Source: JAAYCI01 sp964371725 (lineage in GTDB: Bacteria > Bacillota > Clostridia > Oscillospirales > Ruminococcaceae). Taken from it: a stretch of 64,000 nt of DNA. The stretch's first letter is position 1; the number at the start of each line of letters is the position of its first letter. Below the pieces are notes generated by a model. The model was not told where the DNA came from. It saw only the letters and a list, made by a program, of their open reading frames with translations, and made no database searches. Positions 16,327 through 24,275 of the stretch are shown here, piece after piece. The stretch is from positions 153,645 through 217,644 of the forward strand of contig CAYJNQ010000001.1 in assembly GCA_964371725.1 (NCBI GenBank), given 5' to 3'. The position numbers and the translations under genes are program-made.

Positions 16327-16752
16327 TTAGTCTTCCACTACAACGCCCATGCTGCGGCAGGTGCCGGCAATCATAGACACGGCCGTTTCAAGGCTTGCGG
16401 CATTGAGGTCGACCATTTTGGTTTTTGCAATCTCTTCAAGCTGAGCACGTTTCAATGTGGCCACCTTGGTTTTGTTGGGCTCGCCACTGGCTTTTTCAAG
16501 GCCGGCCGCTTTTTTAATCAGCACGGCTGCCGGTGGTGTTTTGGTGATAAAGGAAAACGAATGGTCTGCATACACGGTGATAACCACCGGAATGAGATAG
16601 CCAATGTCTTTGGCTGTGCGCTCATTGAATTCCTTTGTAAAAGACATGATGTTGACACCATGTTGACCCAATGCCGGGCCAACAGGGGGGGCCGGAGTTG
16701 CTTTACCGGCCGGAATTTGGAGCTTGATATAGCCCACTACCTTTTGTGCCAT
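16327..16752 (-). CDS. rplK: 50S ribosomal protein L11
   Basis: A 141-residue component of the GTPase-associated centre, needed for stringent-response signalling by RelA. Signature stretches are IKLQIPAGKATPAPPVGPAL, GQHGVNIMSFTKEFN and the C-terminal GTCRSMGVVVED. A start ATG behind GGAGG follows nusG closely. It is in standard nusG-rplK-rplA order. Confidence 0.98.
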   Translation of the reverse strand: MAQKVVGYIKLQIPAGKATPAPPVGPALGQHGVNIMSFTKEFNERTAKDIGYLIPVVITVYADHSFSFITKTPPAAVLIKKAAGLEKASGEPNKTKVATLKRAQLEEIAKTKMVDLNAASLETAVSMIAGTCRSMGVVVED

Positions 16753-16770
16753 TGATTATACCTCCATGAA

Positions 16771-17286
16771 TTAAATCGGTTTTACTTGGTTCAAGTCGAG
16801 CTCTGCCGGGGTTTCACGCCCAAACATAGAAACTTTCACATGAACCTTTCCGCTGTCGTGGTCGATGACGTCCACAAGGCCAACAAAACCTTCCAGCGGG
16901 CCGGAGAGAACCTCTACACTGTCGCCCACATTGTAGTCGACGCTGGATTCCGTTTCGTCGAGCCACAAAGATTCCACCTCTGCCTCAGACAAAGGCACAG
17001 GTTTGGAACTGGGGCCCACAAAACCGGTAACCCCTCTTGTGTTTCGCACGATATACCAGCTGTCGTCCGTCATCACCATTTTCACCAGCACATAGCCGGG
17101 AAACAGTTTGCGCTCTACTTCGCGCGATTTTCCGTCTTTGATTTCTTCTACCATTTCCGTGGGCACTCGAACTTCTTGAATGAACTCTTGCAATCTTCTG
17201 TTCTCTACAATGGTAGACAAGTTTTGGGCCACTTTCTTCTCGTAGCCCGAATAGGTATGCACCACATACCAGTATGCTTGCTCCAT
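16771..17286 (-). CDS. nusG: Transcription termination/antitermination factor NusG
   Basis: A 171-residue factor with an N-terminal NGN domain (AYWYVVHTYSGYEKKVAQNL, FPGYVLVKM, GVTGFVG) that binds RNA polymerase and a C-terminal KOW domain (VGDSVEVLSGPLEGFVGLV). The start is the ATG at 17286, five nt from AAGGAG. It lies between secE and rplK as in most Bacteria. Confidence 0.97.
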   Translation of the reverse strand: MEQAYWYVVHTYSGYEKKVAQNLSTIVENRRLQEFIQEVRVPTEMVEEIKDGKSREVERKLFPGYVLVKMVMTDDSWYIVRNTRGVTGFVGPSSKPVPLSEAEVESLWLDETESSVDYNVGDSVEVLSGPLEGFVGLVDVIDHDSGKVHVKVSMFGRETPAELDLNQVKPI

Positions 17287-17314
17287 GCCTTCTCCTTCAC
17301 TTTGCACGCTGTGT

Positions 17315-17557
17315 TTATGCGGTTCCCATCAGGGAAATCAGTCTTTCCAGAACAAAACTGAAAATGGCATCAAGGCCAAATATAATCACCGCTGCAATGA
17401 GGGCGAAAACAACCACAACTAAAAAATTGTTCAGCACCTGGTTGCGGCTGGGCCAAACCACTTTTTTCATCTCACCTTTGGTGTCGCGAAAAAAGCGCGC
17501 AAAGCCCTTGCCAAACCGTTTTACAATGTTTTCTTTCTTAGCCGATTTCTCTGCCAT
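17315..17557 (-). CDS. secE: Preprotein translocase subunit SecE
   Basis: An 80-residue single-span SecE of the Gram-positive short type. A basic cytoplasmic N-terminus leads to RDTKGEMKKVVWPSRNQVLN, the conserved amphipathic segment clamping SecY, then one membrane helix (about 46-66). It has an AGGGG site before the ATG and sits in the operon between rpmG and nusG. Confidence 0.96.
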   Translation of the reverse strand: MAEKSAKKENIVKRFGKGFARFFRDTKGEMKKVVWPSRNQVLNNFLVVVVFALIAAVIIFGLDAIFSFVLERLISLMGTA

Positions 17558-17573
17558 GCAAATGTCCCCTTCC

Positions 17574-17723
17574 CTACTTCGTCTCTCGGTGGAGTGTCTG
17601 CTTGTGGCAGAAACGGCAGTACTTTTTGCGTTCCAGCCGGTCGGGAGTGTTTTTCTTGTTCTTGGTTGTGTCGTAGTTGCGCTGTTTGCACTCCGTACAG
17701 GCCAGTGTGATTTTCACTGTCAT
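17574..17723 (-). CDS. rpmG: 50S ribosomal protein L33
   Basis: A 49-residue protein, MTVKITLACTECKQRNYDTT to HRETK, with CTEC and CRFC pairs (Cys 9, 12, 36, 39), the zinc-binding form. The ATG at 17723 follows GGAGGTGC. It is the first gene of the secE-nusG-rplKAJL operon, the usual place in Bacillota. Confidence 0.95.
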   Translation of the reverse strand: MTVKITLACTECKQRNYDTTKNKKNTPDRLERKKYCRFCHKQTLHRETK

Positions 17724-17854
17724 ACTCTTTTGCACCTCCATTTGGTTCGGTATTGTAAACCTCCCTCACAAGTGCCTTTTAAGGCTGTTTGCAAGCCCTT
17801 TGTGTCTTCGAAAAAGAATAGCACAAAAAAATAGACCTGCAGTGAGGTACGAAT

Positions 17855-17883
17855 ATAATACCATACAAGCTTCATTCTGTCAA
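17855..17883 (-). promoter_or_regulatory. Promoter of rpmG-secE-nusG-rplKAJL
   Basis: TTGACA (17883-17878), 17 nt, TATTAT (17860-17855) with an upstream TGG, on the minus strand, about 130 nt before rpmG. Confidence 0.85.
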
Positions 17884-17951
17884 TGTAGTATTTACTATTT
17901 GCAAAGAAAGGTTTTGCCTATTCCTTTTAGGAGCTGTATTTCTTTCGCCTT

Positions 17952-17979
17952 GCCGAAAATGACGAATGTGGTATAATGC
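17952..17979 (+). promoter_or_regulatory. Promoter of the 18.05-20.53 kb operon
   Basis: TTGCCG (17952-17957), 16 nt, TATAAT (17974-17979) with an extended TGG, divergent from the rpmG promoter. Confidence 0.75.
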
Positions 17980-18052
17980 TGTTAGCGAAGAAACGCAAAA
18001 AGTTTTGTATTGTACAAAACAGTGTACAAAACCGACGCAGATGAGGAAAAAC

Positions 18053-18526
18053 ATGGACAAACGAAAGCAATGGACAAAAAAAATAGCAATTGGGCTTGCA
18101 GCTTTGCTTTTGGCGGCAGGGCTCTCCTATGTGATTCGAGATGTTTTGGCGGCGCAAAACCCGGAAAGCGCCCTGCCGGTGATTGAAATTGAGTACAACG
18201 GCATACCACTGCCCACCCAGCACTATATGATGGACTCTTACTCTTGGCGGTTTTTGTTCACCACAGTGGATTGGTCTCAGCCAAACCGCAATGCGGCCGA
18301 TATGCTGGAACCGGCTCCGGTGCTACCGGGCGCCCCCTTGGAAATCAATTTTTCATTCCCCTGTAACAGTATGCGCGTAAGCCGCTCTTATGGAACCCGA
18401 AACGAGTTTGAACCGGTGACAGGCAGCTTGCAAACACCCTTTAGCGGAGGCACATACACCTACCGAATTGAAGCCGAGTGGGGAACCCGTGGGTCCGTGC
18501 TTTATTATATCAAGGTGCGCGTGTGA
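18053..18526 (+). CDS. Small membrane-anchored or exported protein of unknown function
   Basis: A 157-residue protein. A basic start (MDKRKQWTKK) and a hydrophobic helix (about 11-33, AIGLAALLLAAGLSYVI) act as signal anchor; no lipobox is present. The outer part is a compact, probably beta-rich domain of about 120 residues ending GGTYTYRIEAEWGTRGSVLY. I do not recognise the family. The start is ATG 18053 with AGGA at good spacing; ATG 18041 is an alternative. The stop overlaps the next gene's GTG, so the two are coupled, and a cell-envelope role is likely. Confidence 0.75.
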   Translation: MDKRKQWTKKIAIGLAALLLAAGLSYVIRDVLAAQNPESALPVIEIEYNGIPLPTQHYMMDSYSWRFLFTTVDWSQPNRNAADMLEPAPVLPGAPLEINFSFPCNSMRVSRSYGTRNEFEPVTGSLQTPFSGGTYTYRIEAEWGTRGSVLYYIKVRV

Positions 18527-19428
18527 AAACAAAAAAATTCATGCAGTTTTTGAAACAACATACAACAGCCGTTTTTTCGGCCTTAGCTCTTATTATTTGC
18601 GCTGGAATGCTGGCTTTGGCCACCCAATGGGATTTGGCTCTGGATGCCTTTTTGTACCACCCCGAAACACCCTGGGCCATTGGCATGGAGGCCTTTGGCT
18701 GGTGGGTGCTCTTTTGGCCGGGTGTACTTTGGTTACTTCTAAAAGCTGCCCACGCAAGGCAAAACGCGCGCAGACAAAGCCTTGCGTGGCTGGCAGGCGC
18801 GGTCGTGTTACAACTGGGTCTATACGTGGGCAGTGTCCACTATTTGGTGGGAAGAGCACTTTTGGAAGGCATGTTTCACCCAAAAACTTGGCTTTGCTTT
18901 ATGCCCGTGGCATTTTTATTCTGCCTTGTCGCACGCTGGGCCTTTCTGCAAAAGCCACTTGCCATGCACAAATGGCAATTCTTCGCCATTTGTGGCAGTG
19001 TGTATGCCATTTGCAATTTGGCACTGGTAAACCTCGTGAAATTTATTTGGCAACGCCCACGCTTTGATGAAATGTTGGCCGAAGGGCGTCTTTCGGATTT
19101 TACAGCCTGGTATGAACCCTTTGGGCCGGGCGGCAGCTCGTTCCCGTCCGGGCATACGGCCAGTGCCTGCGGCATCTTAATGCTTTTGGTTCTGTGCGAT
19201 TTGTTTCCTGCCCTCGCACGTCACAAGGTGGGAATATCTGTTTTTTGCTGGGGCTACATCGTCCTCATGGCCTTCTCTCGCCTCGTAATGGGGCGGCATT
19301 TTTTATCGGACACGGTGGCCGCCGCCGGCATGGAATCGGTACTGTTTTTGTTGTTCCATCAAAGCGCATTTTATCATCGAAAATTGACGCAAACAAACGC
19401 TTTTGAGGAAAGGGAAACCAAGGCATGA
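18523..19428 (+). CDS. PAP2-family membrane phosphatase
   Basis: A 301-residue protein with about six membrane helices. It carries the phosphatidic-acid-phosphatase motifs: KFIWQRPRF (motif 1 region), PSGHTAS (motif 2, catalytic His) and SRLVMGRHFLSD (motif 3, nucleophilic His). Likely substrates are lipid phosphates such as undecaprenyl pyrophosphate or phosphatidylglycerophosphate (inference). It probably starts at GTG 18523 overlapping the previous stop, with AAGGTG before it; ATG 18541 is possible. It overlaps the methyltransferase gene by an ATGA. Confidence 0.88.
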   Translation: MKTKKFMQFLKQHTTAVFSALALIICAGMLALATQWDLALDAFLYHPETPWAIGMEAFGWWVLFWPGVLWLLLKAAHARQNARRQSLAWLAGAVVLQLGLYVGSVHYLVGRALLEGMFHPKTWLCFMPVAFLFCLVARWAFLQKPLAMHKWQFFAICGSVYAICNLALVNLVKFIWQRPRFDEMLAEGRLSDFTAWYEPFGPGGSSFPSGHTASACGILMLLVLCDLFPALARHKVGISVFCWGYIVLMAFSRLVMGRHFLSDTVAAAGMESVLFLLFHQSAFYHRKLTQTNAFEERETKA

Positions 19429-20534
19429 ACTTTCAAATGGTAGCACCCTGCTATTTTGGCATGGAGAAATCGGCCGCGTTCGATTTTAGACACATCGGGG
19501 CAAAAAATGTGCAAGCAACAGACGGACGCATCACCTTCGAGGGGGATGCGGATATTTTAGCGGCCGCCAATTTGTGGAGCCGTTGCGCCGAGCGTGTGCT
19601 CATTCGGCTGGGCAGTTTTCCCGCCGCCGATTTCGACGCCCTGTTCGACGGTGTTTTTTCCCTACCTATCGAGGAATATCTGCCGGCAAATGCATGCTTC
19701 CCGGTGAAAGGTTCCAGTTTGTCCAGCCAGCTTAGCAGTGTGCCGGCCTGCCAAAAAATTGTAAAAAAGGCGGCTGTTGAACGCCTAAAAAAAGGGCATC
19801 ATGTGCAGCATTTGCCCGAAGACGGTGCCGAGTATCGCCTGCGGTTTTCCATACGAAAAAATATGGCTGAACTTTTTTTGGACACCTCGGGCGCCGGCTT
19901 GCATAAGCGTGGATACCGCCGCATATCGGGCACAGCACCGCTCAAAGAGACCCTGGCCGCCGGCATCGCAGACATTGCCCGTGTGCGCAGGGACAGCCGG
20001 GTACAAGACCCCTTCTGCGGCAGCGGCACCCTGCTGATTGAATCGGCACTCAAGGCAAAAAATATAGCGCCGGGCTTAAAGCGCAAGTTTGCAGCGGAAC
20101 AATACAGTTTTCTGCCACACGATATTTTTGGGAAAATGCGGAAACAGGCCAAAGAGCAAGAAAAGGAGGCGGCGGATTTTGCCGCTTTTGGCAGTGATGT
20201 GGATGAGAGTATGATACAGCTTGCTAAGGCCAATGCAAAATTGGCCGGCGTGGGCGCATTTTGTCGCTTCGAGCGGCAGGATGTGCGCCAATTTCGGCCG
20301 GATTCGGCGGCCATTTTATTGGCAAACCCACCCTACGGCGAGCGCATGATGGAGGTGCCCGAAGTTTTGGAACTCGAAAAAATATTCGGACAAGTCTTTC
20401 GAGAAAACCGACCCAAGGGTGCGTATATTTTAAGCTCCAACGAGGAGTTTGAACGTGGTTTCGGCGAAAAAGCAACCAAGAGACGCAAAGTGTATAACGG
20501 CATGATTCCCTGCCAACTCTACATGTATTTTTAG
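19425..20534 (+). CDS. THUMP-domain 23S rRNA (guanine-N2) methyltransferase-like
   Basis: A 369-residue class I RNA methyltransferase of the RlmL-N / YpsC family. An N-terminal THUMP region (about 45-160) is followed by RRISGTAPLKETLAAGI, the SAM-binding motif I region QDPFCGSGTLLIESAL and motif IV LANPPYGERM, in the order expected for N2-guanine methyltransferases. Length matches YpsC-type proteins. It starts in an ATGA overlap with the PAP2 gene. The exact target base is inferred from the family only. Confidence 0.9.
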   Translation: MNFQMVAPCYFGMEKSAAFDFRHIGAKNVQATDGRITFEGDADILAAANLWSRCAERVLIRLGSFPAADFDALFDGVFSLPIEEYLPANACFPVKGSSLSSQLSSVPACQKIVKKAAVERLKKGHHVQHLPEDGAEYRLRFSIRKNMAELFLDTSGAGLHKRGYRRISGTAPLKETLAAGIADIARVRRDSRVQDPFCGSGTLLIESALKAKNIAPGLKRKFAAEQYSFLPHDIFGKMRKQAKEQEKEAADFAAFGSDVDESMIQLAKANAKLAGVGAFCRFERQDVRQFRPDSAAILLANPPYGERMMEVPEVLELEKIFGQVFRENRPKGAYILSSNEEFERGFGEKATKRRKVYNGMIPCQLYMYF

Positions 20535-20908
20535 AACATAGGAATTCCGAAATCCGGCCAAATGCAGAAAACGCCCCTATCTGTAGGTTTTCCGGGCCAC
20601 ACGGTTCTCGCCGCTTGCACATGCCCTAAAGAAGGAGCACTCGTTGCATCTCCGGCTTTCCAAAAAGAAAAGGCTGTTCCCTGCGGTGTGTAGAAAAGTG
20701 CCCCTATAAAAGGGGGCCTCCACACAGAGTGGCAATGATCAACAAAAGGCCGACAGATTTTTCTGTCGGCCTTTTGTTTTAAAGACAAAAATGATATGTC
20801 AAGTTTTCACACACCCACAGGCGTGACTGCATGGATATTTAAACAGACATCTACCTCACACCTACAACCGTGCATATTACTTCCCAAACCGTCTGTACGG
20901 TGCTTCTC
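20535..20908. other. Intergenic region between convergent operons
   Basis: There is no convincing gene. It contains a strong bidirectional terminator (20742-20777) and a small GC hairpin near 20700-20720. An 85-codon minus-strand frame (20531-20788) overlaps the terminator and resembles nothing known. Confidence 0.6.
20742..20777. terminator. Bidirectional terminator
   Basis: A perfect 16-bp stem (20742-20757/20762-20777) with A and T runs on both sides; it ends the 18-20.5 kb operon and probably the AT-hook gene. Confidence 0.9.
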
Positions 20909-22336
20909 TTATTCCGATAGCGAAGATGCTTGTGTGTCCGCGGGTGGTTCTGCCGGCAACGGCGTTTTGCGCGGACGCCCCCGCGGGCGTTTGGGCGCAT
21001 TGAGTTCCTCTTCCGTTTTCGGTTTAGGCGGCCGTCCCCTTGGGCGCTTTGGTGCGTTGAGCTCCTCTTCTGTTTTCGGCTTCGGTGGCCGCCCGGGTGG
21101 ACGTTTGGGTGCATTGAGCTCCTCTTCCGTCTTCGGCTTTGGTGGTCGTCCACGGCGCGGTGCTGTGGCAGGGAGATCGCCTTCTTGTGATTTTAAAGAA
21201 CGTTTTCTACGAATATCTTCCGCCAAGTTGGTCGCGCTTTCCAAGCTGACATCCCCTTTGGCGGCCGCCAATTTTTCCTCGGCAATTTTGGCTTTGGCGC
21301 GCGCTTCCTCAGCTCTTTTTTGTGCATCTGGTGCGCCTTGTACGGTATTGGGTTTTGCAAAGGCACCCATGTCGCCCGGCATTTTCCCACCACCACTCCA
21401 AGCCCTGGGTTGTTTTGGGGGTTGCCACGGCTGCGAAGCGGCCTCTAAGTCGGCCGAGGAAACCGCGTGCGAAGACACATAAGAACTCGTTTTACCCAGC
21501 ACTTGGCGGGGCGTGATGTCCCGAACCGGTGGTGGGGCATCCGGGTGATCAAGCAGCGGTGCAGCACTTTGTCGAACATTCATTTGTTCCCAGATGCTGC
21601 CCGTTTGGTCCAACCCGAGCGAAGGGGCTGCCGGTTTGGGGTTCAAGATATGTGCGCGCGAATCGGGGCGTGATGCTGTATTTCCGGCGTTCGGGTCATC
21701 TGCAAACGAGGCTAATTGATCGGTACGGATAGCCGGAAACGCTTGAGAGCGAGCCGCCATGGAAGCCGCTTTACGCCGTGCAACAGCCGCCGCTTCTGCC
21801 TGCATACGCACAGCTTCCACCGCCTTTTGGCGCTCTTCTTCACTTTCAGGTGCTGTTTTGGTAACGGCCTCGGCGCCTGTTGCATTTTCTTTTTGGGCCT
21901 CGGGCGATTCCGAGCTCGACGGCACCGACGGATTCACCTTTGTGGGCATAGGCACCTGTGTGGGTGCCACCGATTGCGGTTTACCCTCTTGTTCCGATTT
22001 TGGCTTTCCGCCTAAAGATGCGAGGAAAAATGGAAGATTGCTTTTTTTGGCCGGTGTATGAACCACGGGAATTTCTCCGGTTTTTAGCATCGTTTGAATG
22101 CTTTGTTCGCTTAAATCTTCCACATCATGGTCTTTTTTATGCACAATTTCGATGGAATAGGTGATGACCATGTAAACCGTGAACAACACCAAAATTCCGA
22201 TAAGACCAATTAAAAGCCAAGTGATGACATCACTGAAATATCCTCGTGTAGAAAAAACCAACAGAATGGCTCCCGCCAAAACAAGCAGAATTACCAGCCC
22301 GCTGAGAATTGTAATCAGTAGCCTTTTAACCAACAA
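20909..22336 (-). CDS. Membrane-anchored protein with C-terminal AT-hook repeats
   Basis: A 475-residue protein. Two N-terminal membrane helices (about 5-28 and 36-61) with positive residues on both outer flanks (VKR, HKK) put both termini in the cytoplasm. A roughly 330-residue hydrophilic, Ala/Glu/Lys/Pro-rich stretch with probable coiled-coil pieces (ERQKAVEAVRMQAEAAAVAR; KRAEEARAKAKIAEEKLAA) follows. The tail has four AT-hook cores (RRGRPPKPK, PPGRPPKPK, PRGRPPKPK, PRGRPRK) separated by KTEEELNAPKRP in an exact 19-residue repeat. AT-hooks bind the minor groove of AT-rich DNA. Start: TTG 22336, six nt from AAGGAG; the longer frame lacks a site. I infer DNA tethering to the membrane; no named family is recognised. 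Confidence 0.8.
   Translation of the reverse strand: MLVKRLLITILSGLVILLVLAGAILLVFSTRGYFSDVITWLLIGLIGILVLFTVYMVITYSIEIVHKKDHDVEDLSEQSIQTMLKTGEIPVVHTPAKKSNLPFFLASLGGKPKSEQEGKPQSVAPTQVPMPTKVNPSVPSSSESPEAQKENATGAEAVTKTAPESEEERQKAVEAVRMQAEAAAVARRKAASMAARSQAFPAIRTDQLASFADDPNAGNTASRPDSRAHILNPKPAAPSLGLDQTGSIWEQMNVRQSAAPLLDHPDAPPPVRDITPRQVLGKTSSYVSSHAVSSADLEAASQPWQPPKQPRAWSGGGKMPGDMGAFAKPNTVQGAPDAQKRAEEARAKAKIAEEKLAAAKGDVSLESATNLAEDIRRKRSLKSQEGDLPATAPRRGRPPKPKTEEELNAPKRPPGRPPKPKTEEELNAPKRPRGRPPKPKTEEELNAPKRPRGRPRKTPLPAEPPADTQASSLSE
20966..21154. repeat. 57-bp coding tandem repeat (AT-hooks)
   Basis: Three 57-bp units (20984-21154) plus a fourth AT-hook core (20966-20983). The protein repeat is nearly identical between units while the DNA has many synonymous differences, so the amino-acid sequence appears to be under selection. 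Confidence 0.85.
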
Positions 22337-22439
22337 GCCACACTCCTTTCGATATAGACAACACAGGTTACATCCCGTAGATAATTTTGTGAAATACCCA
22401 ACGATAAAAAAACATAGTTGGCCAAAAATGAAACAACCT

Positions 22440-23138
22440 TTATTGGCCGCTCTCTGCATTTTGCGAAAGCCGGGCCGCACGCTCTCGTTCGGCCTGAGGA
22501 AGACGCAAATAGTTGGGAAAAACGCTTGCGGCGCTGCAACAAAGCCCTTGCGCAAATACATGTTGGGCAGCCTTGGCCACCCCACGTGCAATAAAAGGGC
22601 TAGGCTCTGAACCCAAGGTTGCACACACAGTATTATAACACAAACACGCGCCATCACCAACTACGAAAAAGGCATCCTTCTGCTTTTGCAAAAACGAAGT
22701 GGCCTCCGAAGCCGGAGAAAGTGTATCCTCCACCAGGCGTACAAAGGGCTCAGAACCGTGAAAAGCGGCCCAATACACTTGCTCACGTCGGGCGTTGATG
22801 GCCGCTAAAACGGGCCCGGTCCCGGGGGCACTGCGCGCCATGGCCTCCAAGGTGGAAACAGCAATCAAGGGCAACTGGTTTGGCAAGGCAAGCCCCTTTG
22901 CCAAAGCAAGGCCGATGCGCAGGCCCGTAAAGCTGCCGGGCCCCACGGTTAGAGCCAACGCCGACAAATCCCCCAAAGACAGGCCGGCCGAAAGCAAACC
23001 ACGTTGTACCAAGGGAAGAAGGGTTTCCGAGTGCGTGAGGCCACGGTTCAAAAATTCCTCATATAGGGTTTGATTCCCTTTTTGAAGGCAAAGGCTTGCG
23101 GTGGCGCCACTGCAATCTAAAGAGAGTATGGTGCTCAA
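22440..23138 (-). CDS. tsaB: tRNA t6A biosynthesis protein TsaB
   Basis: A 232-residue ASKHA-fold protein, partner of TsaD in the threonylcarbamoyladenosine complex that modifies A37 of ANN-decoding tRNAs. Signature parts are TILSLDCSGATASLCL, LTHSETLLPLV and VGPGSFTGLRIGLALAKGLA. The likely start is TTG 23138, overlapping the tsaE stop in TTGA with GAGGGGG about 10 nt upstream. It is coupled to tsaE; tsaD is not in the window. Confidence 0.93.
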   Translation of the reverse strand: MSTILSLDCSGATASLCLQKGNQTLYEEFLNRGLTHSETLLPLVQRGLLSAGLSLGDLSALALTVGPGSFTGLRIGLALAKGLALPNQLPLIAVSTLEAMARSAPGTGPVLAAINARREQVYWAAFHGSEPFVRLVEDTLSPASEATSFLQKQKDAFFVVGDGACLCYNTVCATLGSEPSPFIARGVAKAAQHVFAQGLCCSAASVFPNYLRLPQAERERAARLSQNAESGQ

Positions 23139-23560
23139 AAGTGACAAGCCCCCTCAATGCAAATTTCTCTTGTGTTTTCGGATATCAGCCGAATCTTTAT
23201 CTCAATGACATCGGTTTTGGGCAGGCTTGAAAGATTTTCACTCCACTCTAAAGCAACCACGGCCTTTTGCTCCAGGTATTCATAAAAACCGGCCGCCTCC
23301 AAATCGTCCTCGCTTTCGATACGCCATGCATCGAAGTGTGCAAAGGCCGGCGAACCACGGTAATAATTGGCAATTGTGTAGCTGGGGCTGGAAACCTCAT
23401 CCAAAACACCCAGCCCCACAGCAAGCCCTCGGCAAAAGGTGGTTTTACCGGCTCCGATACCACCGGTGAAAGCAATGAGTTCACCACCACGAAGGCAAAC
23501 GGCCAAACGTTTTGCCAAGGCAATGGTTTCTTCTGCATCATGGGTGGTAAAACAAGCCAC
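23135..23560 (-). CDS. tsaE: tRNA t6A biosynthesis ATPase TsaE
   Basis: A 141-residue P-loop protein needed to regenerate the TsaB-TsaD-TsaE complex. Walker A is TGGIGAGKTTF, followed by SSPSYTIANYY and the Walker-B-like HFDAWRIES; ALEWSENL near the end is also typical. Start GTG 23560, 8 nt from GAGGAGG; the longer TTG start at 23590 lacks a site. It is followed by tsaB in a 4-nt overlap. Confidence 0.94.
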   Translation of the reverse strand: MACFTTHDAEETIALAKRLAVCLRGGELIAFTGGIGAGKTTFCRGLAVGLGVLDEVSSPSYTIANYYRGSPAFAHFDAWRIESEDDLEAAGFYEYLEQKAVVALEWSENLSSLPKTDVIEIKIRLISENTREICIEGACHF

Positions 23561-23724
23561 AGCCAAAGCCTCCTCATGTGGACGAACCAATCAATAAACG
23601 GAAAACAAAACCTAATCAAACATTATACTCTGCTTTTCAAAAAACCGCAAGCCCTTTGGTTTGTGAAAACTGCTGCGTGTGGACCAATGCAGCCTATGCC
23701 CTGTTCTTGGCCGCTTCACATTTT

Positions 23725-24261
23725 TTAAACCACTCCCTGCGTTTTCTCCTTAGAAAACAGGTGTTTTTTCAGAATCTTCACCAGCGCAGGAACCAGAACA
23801 ATTTGAAGGATGATGCCGGGCAAGCCCGTTGCAACGGCGGTTAAAACAGAGGCCACTTGCCCAAAAGCCGCAAGTCCCAACAAATCCCCCAGCACATACA
23901 CCGTAAGCAAATATCCAAAGCGTCCGGCCACCATTGTGCACAAAAGGCTGACATACACATTCCATTGATATTTCTTATACAAAAGCCCGCTCATAAAACC
24001 ATACAAGCCCAGCTCCACGAGCATCACGGGTAGCATCAGTGCCCCGGGCATTCCCGTGAACAGAAAAGACAAAAAGGGTATCATCACCCCAAGCCCCAAA
24101 CCAATGCAAGGCCCGTACAAAAAACCAATGAGTAAAACCGGAATATGCATAGGCAACAAGATGGTGCCGGGAATTCCCATAGCATGCCCCGTTGCGTAGG
24201 GCAACACGATTCCCAATGCCAGAAAAAGACCCAATGTGGTCAATTCTTTTGTTTTAGACAT
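23725..24261 (-). CDS. ECF transporter S component
   Basis: A 178-residue protein with five to six hydrophobic helices and the S-component look: TTLGLFLALGIVLPYATGHA at the N-terminus, LPMHIPVLLIGFLYGP in the middle and a basic C-terminus. These proteins bind a vitamin or other micronutrient and share the EcfAA'T energising module, which is not encoded here. The ligand cannot be deduced. It is the last gene of the leftward set GGDEF, amidohydrolase, dehydrogenase, S component, with a 14-nt gap to the dehydrogenase, hinting that all handle one compound (inference). Confidence 0.82.
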   Translation of the reverse strand: MSKTKELTTLGLFLALGIVLPYATGHAMGIPGTILLPMHIPVLLIGFLYGPCIGLGLGVMIPFLSFLFTGMPGALMLPVMLVELGLYGFMSGLLYKKYQWNVYVSLLCTMVAGRFGYLLTVYVLGDLLGLAAFGQVASVLTAVATGLPGIILQIVLVPALVKILKKHLFSKEKTQGVV

Positions 24262-24275
24262 CTATTTCACCTGTT

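Noticed and set aside
20531..20788. 85-codon minus-strand frame
   Set aside because: Overlaps a strong bidirectional terminator, with no ribosome site and no similarity.
20966..21154. CRISPR-like direct repeats
   Set aside because: The 57-bp units are contiguous and in frame, encoding AT-hook repeats of a protein; there are no spacers.
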